Part shown: piece by piece, positions 43,840-54,289 of the stretch
Numbering within the stretch: position 1 is the first letter of the stretch
Layout of the letters: each line of letters opens with the position of its first letter
From: Marinobacter oulmenensis
GTDB taxonomy: Bacteria; Pseudomonadota; Gammaproteobacteria; Pseudomonadales; Oleiphilaceae
Direction: 5' to 3'
NCBI RefSeq assembly: GCF_014201735.1
Contig: NZ_JACHFE010000010.1
Location: 53,238 to 117,237 of the forward strand
DNA length: 64,000 nucleotides
Translations under genes and position numbers: made by a program
Notes under the pieces: generated by a model
What the model was told of the DNA's origin: nothing
The model's input: only the letters and a program-made list of their open reading frames with translations
Database searches by the model: none

Positions 43840-44790
43840 TTACTCGGCCTCGAACATGGCGCTGATGGACTCTTCGTTGCTGACGCGACGAATGGATTCC
43901 GCCATCAGGCCGGCCATTCCGAGGACGCGGATTCTATCACACTTGCGCACTTTGTCATCCACCGGGATGGTGTCGCAGACCACCAGTTCGTCCAGCTGTG
44001 AGGCATTGATGTTATCAATGGCCGGGCCGGAGAGTACCGGGTGGGTGATGTAGGCCACCACGCGGGAAGCGCCGTGCTCTTTCAGGGCGTTCGCGGCTTT
44101 GCACAGGGTGCCTGCGGTGTCGATGATGTCGTCCACCAGGATGCAGGTCTTGTCCCGGACGTCACCGATAATGTGCATAACCTGGGATACGTTCGCCTTC
44201 GGGCGACGCTTGTCGATAATGGCCAGATCCGCGTCGTCCAGGCGTTTGGCAACGGCCCGTGCGCGCACCACGCCGCCCACGTCCGGTGATACCACGACAA
44301 AGTTGTCGAAGCGCTGCTTCTCAATGTCTTCGAGCATGACCGGGGTGGCGTAGATGTTGTCCACCGGGATGTCGAAGAAACCCTGAATCTGGTCCGCGTG
44401 CAGGTCAACGGTCAGTACGCGGTCAACGCCAATGCTGGAAATCATGTCAGCGACCACTTTGGCGCTGATGGCTACCCGTGTGGAGCGAACCCGGCGATCC
44501 TGACGGGCGTAGCCGTAATACGGGATAACGGCGGTGATGCGCGTGGCGGATGCGCGGCGCAGGGCGTCGGCCATCACGATCAGTTCCATCAGGTTGTCGT
44601 TGGTGGGGTAGCAGGTGGGCTGGATGATGAAAACATCGTGGCCACGAACGTTTTCGTTGATCTCAACGGTGGTTTCACCGTCGCTGAAGCGACCAACAGT
44701 GGCCTGGCCCATGGGAATATGAAGCTTCTGTGCAATCGCCTTGGCCAGTTCAGGGTTGGCGTTGCCAGCAAAGATCATCAATTTGGACAC
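43840..44790 (-). CDS. prs: Ribose-phosphate pyrophosphokinase, 316 aa
   Basis: Makes PRPP from ribose-5-phosphate and ATP for nucleotide, His and Trp synthesis. The metal/PRPP signature is [17 protein letters not shown], and the R-5-P loop D-I-I-D-T-A-G-T-L is present. The frame reads back through the tRNA-Gln gene to 44940; the GTG at 44790 is the true start because AAGGA lies 9 nt upstream and the family begins [12 protein letters not shown]. The tRNA lies 52 nt upstream. Confidence 0.97.
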   Translation of the reverse strand: MSKLMIFAGNANPELAKAIAQKLHIPMGQATVGRFSDGETTVEINENVRGHDVFIIQPTCYPTNDNLMELIVMADALRRASATRITAVIPYYGYARQDRRVRSTRVAISAKVVADMISSIGVDRVLTVDLHADQIQGFFDIPVDNIYATPVMLEDIEKQRFDNFVVVSPDVGGVVRARAVAKRLDDADLAIIDKRRPKANVSQVMHIIGDVRDKTCILVDDIIDTAGTLCKAANALKEHGASRVVAYITHPVLSGPAIDNINASQLDELVVCDTIPVDDKVRKCDRIRVLGMAGLMAESIRRVSNEESISAMFEAE

Positions 44791-44842
44791 GACAGCATCC
44801 TTCTCAGTATCGGCGTTTGATTCAGAGGAAGCGGGAGAAAGG

Positions 44843-44917
44843 TGGCTGGGGTGGCAGGACTCGAACCTGCGCATGACGGGATCAAAACCCGTTGCCTTAC
44901 CACTTGGCGACACCCCA
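44843..44917 (-). tRNA. tRNA-Gln (anticodon TTG)
   Basis: 75-nt cloverleaf with encoded CCA (44843-44845), acceptor TGGGGTG/CACCCCA, discriminator G, anticodon loop TTTTGAT and T-arm GGTTCGAGTCC. It lies between ispE and prs, 19 nt after the ispE stop, so it may be excised from the polycistronic transcript. Confidence 0.96.
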
Positions 44918-44936
44918 GTATCGTGCTTCTTTGGCA

Positions 44937-45800
44937 TCATTTCAGCTCTGTCAGCTTTTGGTGTAGAGGTGATTGGTTCACCCCTTTAGCTACGAACCCC
45001 GTGATGCCGGAGGGTTTGCTTTCCCAGATAATCCGGGCTGCGGATTCTGTCGGGAAACGTCCAAAAATGCAAGCCCCGGTTCCGGTTAATCTTGCAGGTC
45101 CGAATTGTGAAAGCCATTCCAGGCTCTGGTTAACCTCCGGATACAGTTTTCGAACTACATCCTCACAGTCGTTTCGGTACCTCGAGGCGTCTCCCTCAAA
45201 AGCGGGGCGTATTTTGATTTTTGGGGTGTCCCTTGTCAACCCTTCGTGGCAAAAAATCTCACGGGTACTGATTTCGCAGGCTGGTTTCAGTACGAGATAC
45301 CAGTCTTCCGGCGGGGTGGCAGGTGTCAGTTGCTCACCCACGCCTTCAGCGAAGGCCGCGTGGCCGCGGACAAAAACGGGCACATCGGCGCCCAGCGCCA
45401 GCCCGATATCGGCCAGTGTGTCTATGTTGAGGTTCAGTCTCCAGAGCCGGTTCAGTCCCAGCAGGGTGGTGGCGGCGTTGGAGCTGCCCCCGCCAAGACC
45501 GCCACCCATGGGCAGGCGCTTGTCGATGTCGATGACGACGCCGGGCAGGGGGCCGCTGGCCTTGTCGGCTAACAGTTCCGCTGCTTTGAGGATGAGGTTG
45601 TCAGCATCCGACACTCCGGGCAGTGAATGGGCCAGTCTGGCGCCATGCTCACCGGGCACAGAGGTGAAATGGAGATCATCGCCATAATCCAGGAACTGGA
45701 ACAGGGTCTGCAGTTCATGGTAGCCATCAGCCCGCCGCGCGGTGATGTGCAGGAACAGGTTGAGCTTGGCGGGCGAGGGCAGGGTCAGGGTGTCGGTCAC
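44937..45800 (-). CDS. ispE: 4-diphosphocytidyl-2-C-methyl-D-erythritol kinase, 287 aa
   Basis: GHMP-family kinase of the MEP isoprenoid pathway. The family signatures are [10 protein letters not shown] and the ATP loop [14 protein letters not shown]. The C-terminal [10 protein letters not shown] loop is present. It lies 3 nt after lolB. Confidence 0.96.
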   Translation of the reverse strand: MTDTLTLPSPAKLNLFLHITARRADGYHELQTLFQFLDYGDDLHFTSVPGEHGARLAHSLPGVSDADNLILKAAELLADKASGPLPGVVIDIDKRLPMGGGLGGGSSNAATTLLGLNRLWRLNLNIDTLADIGLALGADVPVFVRGHAAFAEGVGEQLTPATPPEDWYLVLKPACEISTREIFCHEGLTRDTPKIKIRPAFEGDASRYRNDCEDVVRKLYPEVNQSLEWLSQFGPARLTGTGACIFGRFPTESAARIIWESKPSGITGFVAKGVNQSPLHQKLTELK

Positions 45801-45803
45801 CGG

Positions 45804-46430
45804 TTATTCCTCCCGGCGCCAACTGGCAATCACAACCCGAACCCGTTTGTCGCCCTTCAGGGCGGTGATCCGGGAAGGCAGTTCGGGCATGCCGTCCAGA
45901 AAGCCGTGCCAGCGGTCATAGCGGATTTCCCAGCCGTCCTGTTCAAGGATGGCGAGTTTCTGCTGCTGGTTGAACAGAAGCCGTGGCTGGCCGTCCGGGG
46001 CAGGCAGACCGCGAATCCACCAGGCCAGGCTGTCGATGGGCAGTTGCCAGCCGGTGGCGGCCTCGACCAGATCGCCGGGATCGCTGGAGCGATAGGTGTC
46101 ACCGCCGGATGTGGTCAGTTCGATCATGCCCGGTACGCCTTCCAGGCGGGTGCGGCCCATGCCCATGAAGGATGAGGACAGGTCCAGTTGGTAGGCAGGG
46201 CCCTGCTGAGTCCAGCGATTGATAACGGCAGTGCCACTGTCGCTGGGCTGTCGCACGGCCAGCTTGCCGGAAAGGGTCCAGTGGCTGAACTGCCGCAGGG
46301 TTTGGGTGCGCTTGTCCCAGTCTGCAGGCGGCTGGTCGGTCATGCCTTCCGGAAGCGGTTCCAACTGGATGCTGGTACAGCCTGAAAAAACGATCAGTGG
46401 GAAAAGCAGTACAAGCAGGGCGCGGGTCAT
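45804..46430 (-). CDS. lolB: Outer-membrane lipoprotein insertion protein LolB, 208 aa
   Basis: Accepts lipoproteins from LolA and inserts them in the outer membrane. The signal peptide ends in F-S-G-C (Cys18), so it is itself a lipoprotein. The LolA/LolB beta-barrel segments W-T-L-S-G-K-L-A-V-R and the P-I-D-S-L-A-W-W-I-R-G-L-P block are typical. It overlaps the TPR gene by 4 nt (ATGA). Confidence 0.94.
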   Translation of the reverse strand: MTRALLVLLFPLIVFSGCTSIQLEPLPEGMTDQPPADWDKRTQTLRQFSHWTLSGKLAVRQPSDSGTAVINRWTQQGPAYQLDLSSSFMGMGRTRLEGVPGMIELTTSGGDTYRSSDPGDLVEAATGWQLPIDSLAWWIRGLPAPDGQPRLLFNQQQKLAILEQDGWEIRYDRWHGFLDGMPELPSRITALKGDKRVRVVIASWRREE

Positions 46431-48190
46431 TCATCGCTCCCGGCAGTCAGGCGGTCGATGGTCTCCCTCAGAATGCCGTGATCCGGCGCCTGCTCCAGCC
46501 CCTGTTCCCAGATAAGACGGGCCTGTTCGCGGTTGCCGGTGACCCAGAGCGCCTCGCCGTAGTGAGCGGCCACTTCCGGGTCGGGGTAGGATTCCCAGGC
46601 CTGTGACAGGTAATGCAGCGCGCCCTCGGTATCGCCCTGGCGGAACAGTACCCAGCCCAGGCTGTCGAGGATGGCCGGGTTATCCGGGTCCAGGCGTAGT
46701 GCTTCCTCTATATAGCCCCGGGCTTCCTCCAGACGATCCGTTGAGGTGGTCAGTATGTAGCCCAGCGCATTCAGGGTGACCGCATTATCCGGTTGCTGCT
46801 CAAGAATGGCTTCCAGATCCTGTATGGCACGGTCCGTTTTTCCTTCGCTGTCCAGCAGCATGGCCCGGGCGTAGCGCAGCTCGACGTTGGCGGGGAACCG
46901 GGTCAGCGCCTGATTGACGGTGGTCAGTGCCGGTTCCGGCATGTCCTGCTCCAGGAGCAGGTTGGTTTCCAGCAGCCACAGGCGTTCGGCCTGCTGCGGG
47001 CGCTGGTCCCGGAGTCGTTGCAGGTGAGCCAGGGCGTCATCAAGCCGCCCGGTGTCTGCCTGCAGAGCGCTGGCGCGGGCCAGTGCCGGGAAAAACAGGT
47101 CGCCCTGACTGACGCTGTGGTAATAGTCAATGGCATCATCGGCGTTGCCGGCGTCTTCTTCCAGTCGGCCCAGGTAGTAGCTGGCCTGGTTGCTGTGCCG
47201 TCCCCGCTCCAGCAGCCGCTCCAGTTCGCTTCTGGCCAGCTCCGGCTGATCATTGTCCAGTGCGACCAGCGCGTGGGACAGACGCAGATTGTCGTCGTCA
47301 GGGTAGCGCTCGAGAATACGGTGAAATTCGTCCTGGGCAGCCTGCAGTTCGCCTTCGCTGACCAGCATGCGGGCATAGAGCGTGCCCATCGGCCGGTTTT
47401 CCGGGAACCGACGGGTATGGGTGGTCAGATAATCCAGCGCCTGGCCGGGCTGGCCGGTCTGGTAAAGCAGGTCGCCGCGCAGCACGATGGCGGGTTGGAA
47501 GTCTGGTTGGCGTTCCAGCAGGTTGTCGACTCTCGCCAATGCCTGCTCCGGCTCGCCGGTAATCTTCAGGAGCAGAGCAATGCTGTAATCAATCTCTGCG
47601 GAGTCAGGGTGACGTTCTGCCAACTGGCGGTAGAGCTCCAGAAGCTCCTTTTGCTGGCTTTCCGGTAGCCCTGCGGCCATGGCGGCCAGGCTGTCGAAAT
47701 CGGCGTCTTCGCCCTGGTTCATGATGGTTTCCATATGGTCCAGAGCGGTTTTCAGGTCACCGTTCTTGATCGCCTGAATGGTGGCTATCCGGTGGGGCTG
47801 CAGGTTCTCAGGTTCCAGTTCCAGCCATAGGGCAGCCATCTCCTGCAGGGCCTGGTCCACATTCAGTGACTGGGCAATCCGCATGGCCCGGGTGACAACA
47901 CCGACATCACGGGACTGTCGGGCGGCCTGAAGGTAATTGGCCAGGGTAATGTTGTAATGACCACGCTGGGCTGCAATCTCGGCGGCCAGCAACTGGTAGA
48001 GAACGTCCGGCTCGAAATCCCCGTAGCGGGCCTCCGGCGTCACAACATCGGAGGCCTGTTGTTGAGGGCTCTCGGTGTCGGGTGCGGACGATTCGTTCTC
48101 GTTCTGGCCGGAAAGGCTGGCACAGCCCGGAAGCATTGCCAGTGTGAAGGCCAGCAGGCAAATGGCCGGGTACGACGCTGGTTTCTGCAT
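46427..48190 (-). CDS. Tetratricopeptide-repeat lipoprotein, 587 aa
   Basis: Predicted outer-membrane or periplasmic lipoprotein: signal peptide with L-P-G-C (Cys23), then a long array of TPR-like helical pairs (A-L-x-x-x-x-Y-x-x-x patterns, for example G-D-T-E-G-A-L-H-Y-L-S-Q-A). The start at 48190 is preferred over 48247 because GGGAAG lies 6 nt before it and the signal peptide begins there. It is the first gene of the leftward lolB-ispE-prs run, divergent from hemA, and is common at this position in relatives. The partner of the repeats is unknown. Confidence 0.9.
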   Translation of the reverse strand: MQKPASYPAICLLAFTLAMLPGCASLSGQNENESSAPDTESPQQQASDVVTPEARYGDFEPDVLYQLLAAEIAAQRGHYNITLANYLQAARQSRDVGVVTRAMRIAQSLNVDQALQEMAALWLELEPENLQPHRIATIQAIKNGDLKTALDHMETIMNQGEDADFDSLAAMAAGLPESQQKELLELYRQLAERHPDSAEIDYSIALLLKITGEPEQALARVDNLLERQPDFQPAIVLRGDLLYQTGQPGQALDYLTTHTRRFPENRPMGTLYARMLVSEGELQAAQDEFHRILERYPDDDNLRLSHALVALDNDQPELARSELERLLERGRHSNQASYYLGRLEEDAGNADDAIDYYHSVSQGDLFFPALARASALQADTGRLDDALAHLQRLRDQRPQQAERLWLLETNLLLEQDMPEPALTTVNQALTRFPANVELRYARAMLLDSEGKTDRAIQDLEAILEQQPDNAVTLNALGYILTTSTDRLEEARGYIEEALRLDPDNPAILDSLGWVLFRQGDTEGALHYLSQAWESYPDPEVAAHYGEALWVTGNREQARLIWEQGLEQAPDHGILRETIDRLTAGSDE

Positions 48191-48428
48191 GCAACTTCCC
48201 GTAAATGGTCGGCGGTACGTCTGGAGAGACCCCCTGAAAATGGCCATGGAATTGAGATGGATCGGGTTGTCGCCATAGCCAGGCTTCTATAATGGCATAA
48301 GCTCCCGGACTTGCCCAACCTGTCAGCAGTTGCCGAAGGCTCTGTGTTTTCGGGTGGCAGGGAGCAGTTCTCGCCGTTAGAATGGCGAGTTAGTATCCAT
48401 GACTGGCACAGGGTTTCTCGACCGCACG

Positions 48429-49718
48429 ATGGCTTTGCTGACACTGGGAATCAATCACCGAACCGCCCCCGTTGAAATCCGGGAGCGTGTGGCGTTTACG
48501 CCGGAACGGATGGCGGAGGCTTTCTCGGAGCTGCGGGCAACGTCCGGCGCCACCGAGGCTGCAATCCTGTCCACCTGCAACCGCACTGAACTCTATCTGG
48601 CGGGTGACGACGACTGCGCGCCCTCGGTACTGCGCTGGTTGTCAGGGTTCCATGATCTGGAAGCCGCCGAACTCGAAAACGTACTCTACGTGCACCGGGA
48701 TTCGGACGCCGTCCGCCATATGATGCGGGTGGCCTCAGGGCTGGATTCCATGGTCCTTGGCGAGCCGCAGATTCTCGGCCAACTGAAGGATGCCTATGCT
48801 CTGGCACGTGAGCATGGCGCCACCGGATCATTCCTGTCGCGGTTGTTCGAACATACCTTCTCTGTGGCCAAGCGCGTGCGCACCCAGACGGCGATCGGCG
48901 AAAACCCGGTCTCTGTGGCCTACGCGGCGGTCAGTATGGCTCACCACATTTTTGCCGACATGTCCCGCAACAAGGCGTTGCTGGTCGGAGCCGGCAAGAC
49001 CATTGAGCTGGTGGCCCAGCATCTCTCGGAAGCCGGTGTGAACCAGTTCCTGGTAGCCAACCGCACCCTGGAACGGGCCCAGGCCCTGGCTGAGCAGTAT
49101 GGCGGCAAGGGTATTCTGCTGTCGGAAATCCCCGAGCATCTGGCGGATGTCGATATCGTCATTTCGTCCACTGCCAGCCCGCTGCCCATCCTGGGCAAGG
49201 GTGCGGTGGAACGGGCCCTGAAACAGCGCAAACACCGCCCCTATTTCATGGTCGATATTGCGGTGCCCCGGGATATCGAGCCCGAGGTATCCTCGCTGGC
49301 CGACGTTTATCTGTACACCGTGGACGATCTGCGGCTGGTGATCGAGGAAAACATCCGTTCCCGCGAAGGTGCGGCCCGTGAGGCCGAGAACCTGGTCAGC
49401 AGTGGTGTGGATGATTTTCTTGAACAGCTCCGGGCTCTGGATGCGGTGTCCACGCTCAAACTTTTCCGCCAGCGCGCGGAAGTCATGCGTGACAGTGAGA
49501 CCGAAAAAGCGCTCCGGGCATTGCGCAACGGTGGCGATCCGGAGACGGTTCTGCGAGGCCTCGCCCGTGGCCTCACCAACAAATTGCTGCACCAGCCATC
49601 GGTGCAGGTCCGCAAGGCTATGGTTGATGGTCGTGCGGAAGTCACCGAGTGCCTGAGGGAGCTCTATCAGCTGGACGCCCTGGAAGCTGACGAGCCCACC
49701 ACCACGGAAAAACTATGA
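48429..49718 (+). CDS. hemA: Glutamyl-tRNA reductase, 429 aa
   Basis: NADPH-dependent reduction of Glu-tRNA to glutamate-1-semialdehyde, the first committed step of C5 heme synthesis. The start [16 protein letters not shown] and catalytic Cys50 in L-S-T-C-N-R-T-E are seen; [13 protein letters not shown] and the NADPH domain follow. The frame extends to 48399; the ATG at 48429 is chosen from the conserved start, though neither has a strong ribosome-binding site. The 238-nt divergent spacer has a possible -10 TATAAT at 48288-48293. It overlaps prfA by 4 nt. Confidence 0.96.
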   Translation: MALLTLGINHRTAPVEIRERVAFTPERMAEAFSELRATSGATEAAILSTCNRTELYLAGDDDCAPSVLRWLSGFHDLEAAELENVLYVHRDSDAVRHMMRVASGLDSMVLGEPQILGQLKDAYALAREHGATGSFLSRLFEHTFSVAKRVRTQTAIGENPVSVAYAAVSMAHHIFADMSRNKALLVGAGKTIELVAQHLSEAGVNQFLVANRTLERAQALAEQYGGKGILLSEIPEHLADVDIVISSTASPLPILGKGAVERALKQRKHRPYFMVDIAVPRDIEPEVSSLADVYLYTVDDLRLVIEENIRSREGAAREAENLVSSGVDDFLEQLRALDAVSTLKLFRQRAEVMRDSETEKALRALRNGGDPETVLRGLARGLTNKLLHQPSVQVRKAMVDGRAEVTECLRELYQLDALEADEPTTTEKL

Positions 49719-50803
49719 AGCCTTCCATTCAATACCGCCTCGAACAGCTGGTAGAGCGGTTCGAGGAGGTCAGCGCGTTATTGAGCGACGCCTCCATTAT
49801 TGCCGACCAGAACCGGTTCCGGGATCTGTCCCGGGAGTTTGCTGAGATCGAGCCGGTAGTCCAGTGCTTCAATGCCTGGCGTACCTCGCTGGACGATATT
49901 GAAGCCGCCCGGGAACTGGCGAAGGATGGCGATGCCGACATGCGCGCCATGGCCGAGGAAGAGCTGGCCAGTGCCGAGAGCCGCAGTGAGGAACTGGACG
50001 AGGAACTGCAGCGGCTGATGCTGCCCAAGGATCCCCACGACGGCAAGAACGTGTTCCTGGAAATTCGCGCCGGCACCGGCGGTGACGAGGCGGCTATCTT
50101 CGCCGGTGACCTGTTCCGCATGTATTCCCGCTACGCCGAAAAGCACCGCTGGCAGATCGAAGTGCTGAGCGAGAACGAAGGTGAGCATGGCGGCTATAAG
50201 GAAGTGATCGCACGGGTGACCGGCGAAGGTGTCTACGGTTCGCTCAAGTTCGAATCCGGCGCCCATCGTGTCCAGCGGGTTCCGGAAACCGAATCCCAGG
50301 GGCGTATTCATACCTCCGCCTGTACCGTGGCCGTCATGCCGGAAGCCGATGAAGCGGAAGCGGTCGAAATCAACAAGGCCGACCTGCGGGTGGACACCTT
50401 CCGGGCCTCCGGTGCCGGTGGTCAGCACGTTAACAAGACGGACTCCGCCATCCGGATTACTCATTTGCCCACCGGTATTGTGGTGGAGTGCCAGGAAGAG
50501 CGCTCCCAGCACAAGAACCGGGCCAAGGCGATGAGCTTCCTGGCCTCCCGCCTGCAGAACATGGAGCGGGAAAAGCAGGACCGGGACCTGGCGGAAACCC
50601 GCAAGAGTCTTGTTGGCAGTGGCGATCGTTCCGAACGCATCCGCACCTACAATTTCCCCCAGGGACGGGTGACGGATCATCGCATCAACCTGACGCTGTA
50701 CAAGCTGGATGAGGTCATCGGCGGTGATCTGGACGCGGTGATTGTGCCGCTGCAACAGGAACACCAGGCCGAACTTCTGGCTGAACTGGCCCATGAACAC
50801 TGA
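49715..50803 (+). CDS. prfA: Peptide chain release factor 1, 362 aa
   Basis: Reads UAA and UAG. The stop-codon motif is P-E-T (usually P-A-T in E. coli) in [14 protein letters not shown], and the GGQ peptide-release loop is at residues 233-235 in S-G-A-G-G-Q-H-V-N. It overlaps hemA by 4 nt and prmC by 11 nt. prmC methylates the Gln of GGQ, so the order is functional. Confidence 0.97.
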   Translation: MKPSIQYRLEQLVERFEEVSALLSDASIIADQNRFRDLSREFAEIEPVVQCFNAWRTSLDDIEAARELAKDGDADMRAMAEEELASAESRSEELDEELQRLMLPKDPHDGKNVFLEIRAGTGGDEAAIFAGDLFRMYSRYAEKHRWQIEVLSENEGEHGGYKEVIARVTGEGVYGSLKFESGAHRVQRVPETESQGRIHTSACTVAVMPEADEAEAVEINKADLRVDTFRASGAGGQHVNKTDSAIRITHLPTGIVVECQEERSQHKNRAKAMSFLASRLQNMEREKQDRDLAETRKSLVGSGDRSERIRTYNFPQGRVTDHRINLTLYKLDEVIGGDLDAVIVPLQQEHQAELLAELAHEH

Positions 50804-51671
50804 GCCGGTCGCCACCGTAGACTCCCTCCTCAAAGAAGCCGTAACCGCCATCGGTGGCGAATCGCCCCGACTGGATGCCGAGCTGTTGCTGGCCCATGCC
50901 TCGGGGCTGACCCGAACCGGTTTTCGCGCCTGGCCCGAACGGGAAGTGCCGGCGCAGGCCTCAGAGCATTTTCGAGAGCTGGTGGCCAGGCGGGCCCAGG
51001 GCCAGCCGGTTGCCTACCTGCTGGGTGAGCAGGAATTCTGGTCTCTGCCGTTGCAGGTGAATGAAACCACCCTGATTCCACGCCCGGATACCGAGTGTCT
51101 GGTGGAAGTGGCACTCTCCCTGCCGTTGCCGGAGCAGGCGTCGGTTCTGGATCTGGGTACCGGCACGGGCGCCATCGCCCTGGCTCTGGCCAGTGAACAG
51201 CCGAACTGGCGGATTCTGGCGAGTGATCGGGTTGCCGGGGCGGTCGAGCTGGCCCGCCGGAACAGTGAGGCGCTCAAACTGCCCGTCACCGTGCTGGAAA
51301 GTGACTGGTTCAGCCAGATCCCCCGGCAGCGGTTTGATCTGATCATTTCCAACCCGCCCTATATTGCCGACAATGATCATCACCTGAATGAGGGCGATGT
51401 GCGTTTCGAGCCTTCGTCGGCGCTGGTCTCCGGTGCCGACGGTCTGGATGACATCCGTTTCCTGATAACACAGGCGCCTGGGTGGCTGGCTGACGATGGC
51501 TGGCTGATGCTGGAACATGGCTATGACCAAGGCGCGGCGGTTCGGGCGTTGTTGGTCTCGGATGGGTGGCGCACCATTGAAACCCGGCAGGATTATGGCG
51601 GTAACGACCGTCTGACCCTGGCACAGAAACCCCTCGGGTTATCCGGACAGGAGGCAGCTCATGCTGAGTGA
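50793..51671 (+). CDS. prmC: Release factor glutamine N5-methyltransferase, 292 aa
   Basis: Methylates the GGQ glutamine of RF1 and RF2. The N-terminal helical domain is followed by the Rossmann SAM domain [16 protein letters not shown] and the catalytic N-P-P-Y motif (I-S-N-P-P-Y-I-A-D). The start at 50793 overlaps the prfA 3' end by 11 nt; the longer frame from 50742 is discarded because it begins inside prfA with non-family sequence. It overlaps moeB by 11 nt. Confidence 0.96.
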   Translation: MNTEPVATVDSLLKEAVTAIGGESPRLDAELLLAHASGLTRTGFRAWPEREVPAQASEHFRELVARRAQGQPVAYLLGEQEFWSLPLQVNETTLIPRPDTECLVEVALSLPLPEQASVLDLGTGTGAIALALASEQPNWRILASDRVAGAVELARRNSEALKLPVTVLESDWFSQIPRQRFDLIISNPPYIADNDHHLNEGDVRFEPSSALVSGADGLDDIRFLITQAPGWLADDGWLMLEHGYDQGAAVRALLVSDGWRTIETRQDYGGNDRLTLAQKPLGLSGQEAAHAE

Positions 51672-52407
51672 TGAAGAACTGCTGCGCTACAGCCGGCAGA
51701 TCCTGTTGCCACGGTTTGATGTGGCCGGCCAGCAGGCGCTCAAATCCGCGCGGGTTCTGGTTGTGGGCGCCGGTGGTTTGGGGTGTCCCGTTGCTCTTTA
51801 CCTGGGCGCGGCCGGTGTTGGCGAGCTGACGCTGGTGGATGACGATAGCGTGGAACTGGCGAACCTCCAGCGCCAGATCGGGTTCCAGCAGGACTGGCTG
51901 GGAGACTCCAAGGCGGAGCGCCTGGCGGACCGGGTGAAAGCGTTGAATCCGGGGGTTTCGGTCACGTCAATCTGTCAGCGCCTGGAGAAAGCGGACCTGA
52001 ACCGGCAGGTGGAACAAGCGTCGCTGGTGGTGGATTGCACGGACAATTTCAGTACCCGCTTTGCCCTGAACCGGGCCTGTCAGGCTGCCCGAGTGCCGCT
52101 GGTGTCTGGTGCGGCGATCCGGGGGGAGGGGCAGTTGTCGGTCTTTGATGCCCGGCGTGAGGACAGCCCCTGTTATCACTGCCTGTACCCGGAAGATGGC
52201 AACGAGGAGCTGACCTGTTCCGAGGCCGGCGTGATTGCCCCGCTGGTGGGTATGATTGGTTCTGCCCAGGCCATGGAGGCCATCAAGGTGATCAGTGGCG
52301 TTGGCGAGCCGCTGGTGGGGCGCCTGCTGATTCTGGATGCCTGGCAGATGCGGTGGCGTGAGATGAAATTGGCGAAAGACCCTGGCTGTCCTGTTTGTTT
52401 CCGCTGA
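51661..52407 (+). CDS. moeB: Molybdopterin-synthase adenylyltransferase (MoeB/ThiF family), 248 aa
   Basis: Adenylates the C-terminal glycine of MoaD-type carrier proteins. The start L-R-Y-S-R-Q-I-L-L-P, the ATP loop V-L-V-V-G-A-G-G-L-G-C-P and the zinc cysteines C-Y-H-C and C-P-V-C are all there. Whether the partner is MoaD or ThiS cannot be told here; the hemA-prfA-prmC-moeB order is widespread in gammaproteobacteria. Last gene of the rightward run. Confidence 0.93.
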   Translation: MLSDEELLRYSRQILLPRFDVAGQQALKSARVLVVGAGGLGCPVALYLGAAGVGELTLVDDDSVELANLQRQIGFQQDWLGDSKAERLADRVKALNPGVSVTSICQRLEKADLNRQVEQASLVVDCTDNFSTRFALNRACQAARVPLVSGAAIRGEGQLSVFDARREDSPCYHCLYPEDGNEELTCSEAGVIAPLVGMIGSAQAMEAIKVISGVGEPLVGRLLILDAWQMRWREMKLAKDPGCPVCFR

Positions 52408-52460
52408 TTTATCCGTTTCTTCTTTAAAAAAACTAGCCTGCAAGTGCGGTGGAGACAGGA

Positions 52461-52560
52461 TTGGGAATGCCTTTCCAAAAAGCGCTCCTTGCGGCACATC
52501 CCTGTGGCGCTTCGGCTCCGCCATCCATGGCTCCGCAGATTTTTGAAAAGGCTTCCCCAA
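52461..52560. repeat. Palindromic element A (about 100 nt)
   Basis: The ends are imperfect inverted repeats: 52461-52476 against 52545-52560 match at 13 of 16 positions, and GCCTTTCCAAAAAGC (52469-52483) pairs with the right flank with few mismatches. The middle contains two further small stem-loops. About half of it recurs as a near-exact partial copy at 18923-18960. No transposase is nearby. A non-autonomous or REP-like element is likely. Confidence 0.65.
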
Positions 52561-52621
52561 CCCTGTCGTTTTGACTTATTAGGATGGCCGTCTTTGGGAA
52601 TGTTTAGGCCGCTACAAAGTA

Positions 52622-52733
52622 GGGGCGTGTCAGGAAGGACTGACCAAAAATTTTGAGGGCCAAGGATGGCCCGAAATAAGCGCACATGGATGTGCTCGTA
52701 GCGGTTTTTGGACAGTCCTTCCTGACATGCCCC
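52622..52733. repeat. Palindromic element B with 29-nt arms
   Basis: The arms 52622-52650 and 52705-52733 are inverted copies matching at 27 of 29 positions, with a perfect 15-nt core (52628-52642 against 52713-52727). Between them lie two small hairpins (GGGCC/GGCCC and GCACAT/ATGTGC). The 345-nt gap 52408-52752 holds only elements A and B; no gene is seen. Confidence 0.7.
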
Positions 52734-52752
52734 GGCAATCCCTAGCAACAAG

Positions 52753-54150
52753 TTAACCGTCTTTCAAAGCCTGAAAGCGCGCAATAGCCTCCTTCCGGCT
52801 CTCCTTCAGGTCCACAATGGGCCGTGGATACCCCTTCGGGATGACTCCACCCTTGCGCGAAGGCTCGTGAATCCGCTTGCTGTCCAGCTTCGCCAACTCC
52901 GGCACCCAATGGCGGATGAATTCGCCGTCGGGATCAAAGCGCTCGCTCTGGGTGACCGGGTTGAATACCCGGAAATAGGGCGCGGCGTCTGTGCCGGTCG
53001 AAGCACTCCATTGCCAGCCGCCATTGTTTGACGCCAGAAAGCCGTCCACCAGGTTCTGCATGAACCAGGCCTCGCCCAGTCTCCAGTCGATAAACAGGTT
53101 TTTGGTCAGGAACATGGCAGTAATCATCCGCAGGCGGTTGTGCATCCAGCCCGTGGCCCGTAGCTGGCGCATGGCCGCATCGACAATCGGTATACCGGTG
53201 CGGCCTTCCTTCCAGGCGTCAAAAGTCTCGCCCGGGTGGTTCCATTCCAGCCGTTCGGTTTCTGTTTTGAACGCCCGGTTCATGCTCACCCGCGGGTAGT
53301 GGTAGAGGATGTGGATGTAAAAATCCCGCCACGCGATCTCGTTCACCCAGGTGGCCAGTCCGTCGCTGCCGCCGCCGGCTTCCTTCGCTGCCTGAACGCA
53401 TTGCCGACCAGACAGGACACCATTGGCGAGGTAGGGCGAGAGCAGGCTGGTGCCGTCACGGGCGGGGAAATCCCGTTCGTCCTTGTAGCGGGCGGCCTGC
53501 TCTGAAACGAACGCCTGGAGTTGATCGTGCGCGGCGTCCTCGCCGGTGGCAACCAGAGGCTCCGGGGCAGACTCAAAAGGCTTGGGCAGGGTGTCGGTCT
53601 GCTCCGCTTGCACTTCCGGCCCCACGGCTGCGGGGACCGGGTAGACCGGGGGCTGGTGATCGGCCAGCCAGCGCTGCCAACTGCGGGAAAAGGGGGTAAA
53701 CACGGAGTAGGGCCCGCCCTGCTGGGTCAGAACCTCGCCAACGGGTGCGGCGCACTGGTCCCGGTATTTGTTGACCTTTATGCCAAGGCCGCCCAGCCGA
53801 TCACGAAGCTGTTTGTCCCGGCGGCGTTCGTTGATGCCGTATTCCTCGTTGAAATGCACCTGCTTGATGCACTGTTCCCGGCAGAAGGCGGTGAGCTCAT
53901 CCAGGCTCTCGCTGAACCAGTGGCAGTGAATGAAGGTCAGCGGAATGCCCAGGCGTGCCAGGGCGCGGGCCAGGGCATTGGCGTGTTCGAGCACAAAGCG
54001 GACCCGGGCGGGGGACCAGTCGTGCTGCTGCCATTGCTCCGGAGTGATAACGAAGCAGGCGCGGACCGGGTCGCCGGTTTTGCAGGCGGCGGTCAGGGCA
54101 GGGTTGTCCGCCAGGCGGAGGTCATTGCGGAACCAGACCAGTTGTGTCAT
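52753..54150 (-). CDS. phrB: Deoxyribodipyrimidine photo-lyase, class I, 465 aa
   Basis: Light-driven repair of cyclobutane pyrimidine dimers. The N-terminal domain starts V-W-F-R-N-D-L-R-L-A-D-N-P-A-L. The C-terminal FAD domain shows W-R-D-F-Y-I-H-I-L, the I-D-A-A-M-R-Q-L-like segment and N-N-G-G-W-Q-W-S-A-S-T-G-T-D-A-A-P-Y-F-R, all hallmarks of class I enzymes. The length is normal. It stands alone, with the palindromic gap after its stop and a divergent DUF432-like gene upstream. Confidence 0.95.
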   Translation of the reverse strand: MTQLVWFRNDLRLADNPALTAACKTGDPVRACFVITPEQWQQHDWSPARVRFVLEHANALARALARLGIPLTFIHCHWFSESLDELTAFCREQCIKQVHFNEEYGINERRRDKQLRDRLGGLGIKVNKYRDQCAAPVGEVLTQQGGPYSVFTPFSRSWQRWLADHQPPVYPVPAAVGPEVQAEQTDTLPKPFESAPEPLVATGEDAAHDQLQAFVSEQAARYKDERDFPARDGTSLLSPYLANGVLSGRQCVQAAKEAGGGSDGLATWVNEIAWRDFYIHILYHYPRVSMNRAFKTETERLEWNHPGETFDAWKEGRTGIPIVDAAMRQLRATGWMHNRLRMITAMFLTKNLFIDWRLGEAWFMQNLVDGFLASNNGGWQWSASTGTDAAPYFRVFNPVTQSERFDPDGEFIRHWVPELAKLDSKRIHEPSRKGGVIPKGYPRPIVDLKESRKEAIARFQALKDG

Positions 54151-54289
54151 TGCATCGTCCGTGTTGTCTGTACGGTGAATAAGGGTAATTACAGCCGAAA
54201 AATCATTGGTTTGTATATTCGCTGACTTTGCCGGATTGGATTATAGTGAATGGTTGAAAGCCAAACATAAAAGGAGTCAGCCCCTGGGC

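Noticed and set aside
44791..44940. N-terminal extension of prs through tRNA-Gln
   Set aside because: Frame passes through the tRNA; GTG at 44790 has a ribosome-binding site and the family start.
52176..52751. 191-codon frame in the moeB-phr gap
   Set aside because: Overlaps moeB in antisense and its remainder is the palindromic elements; no protein features.
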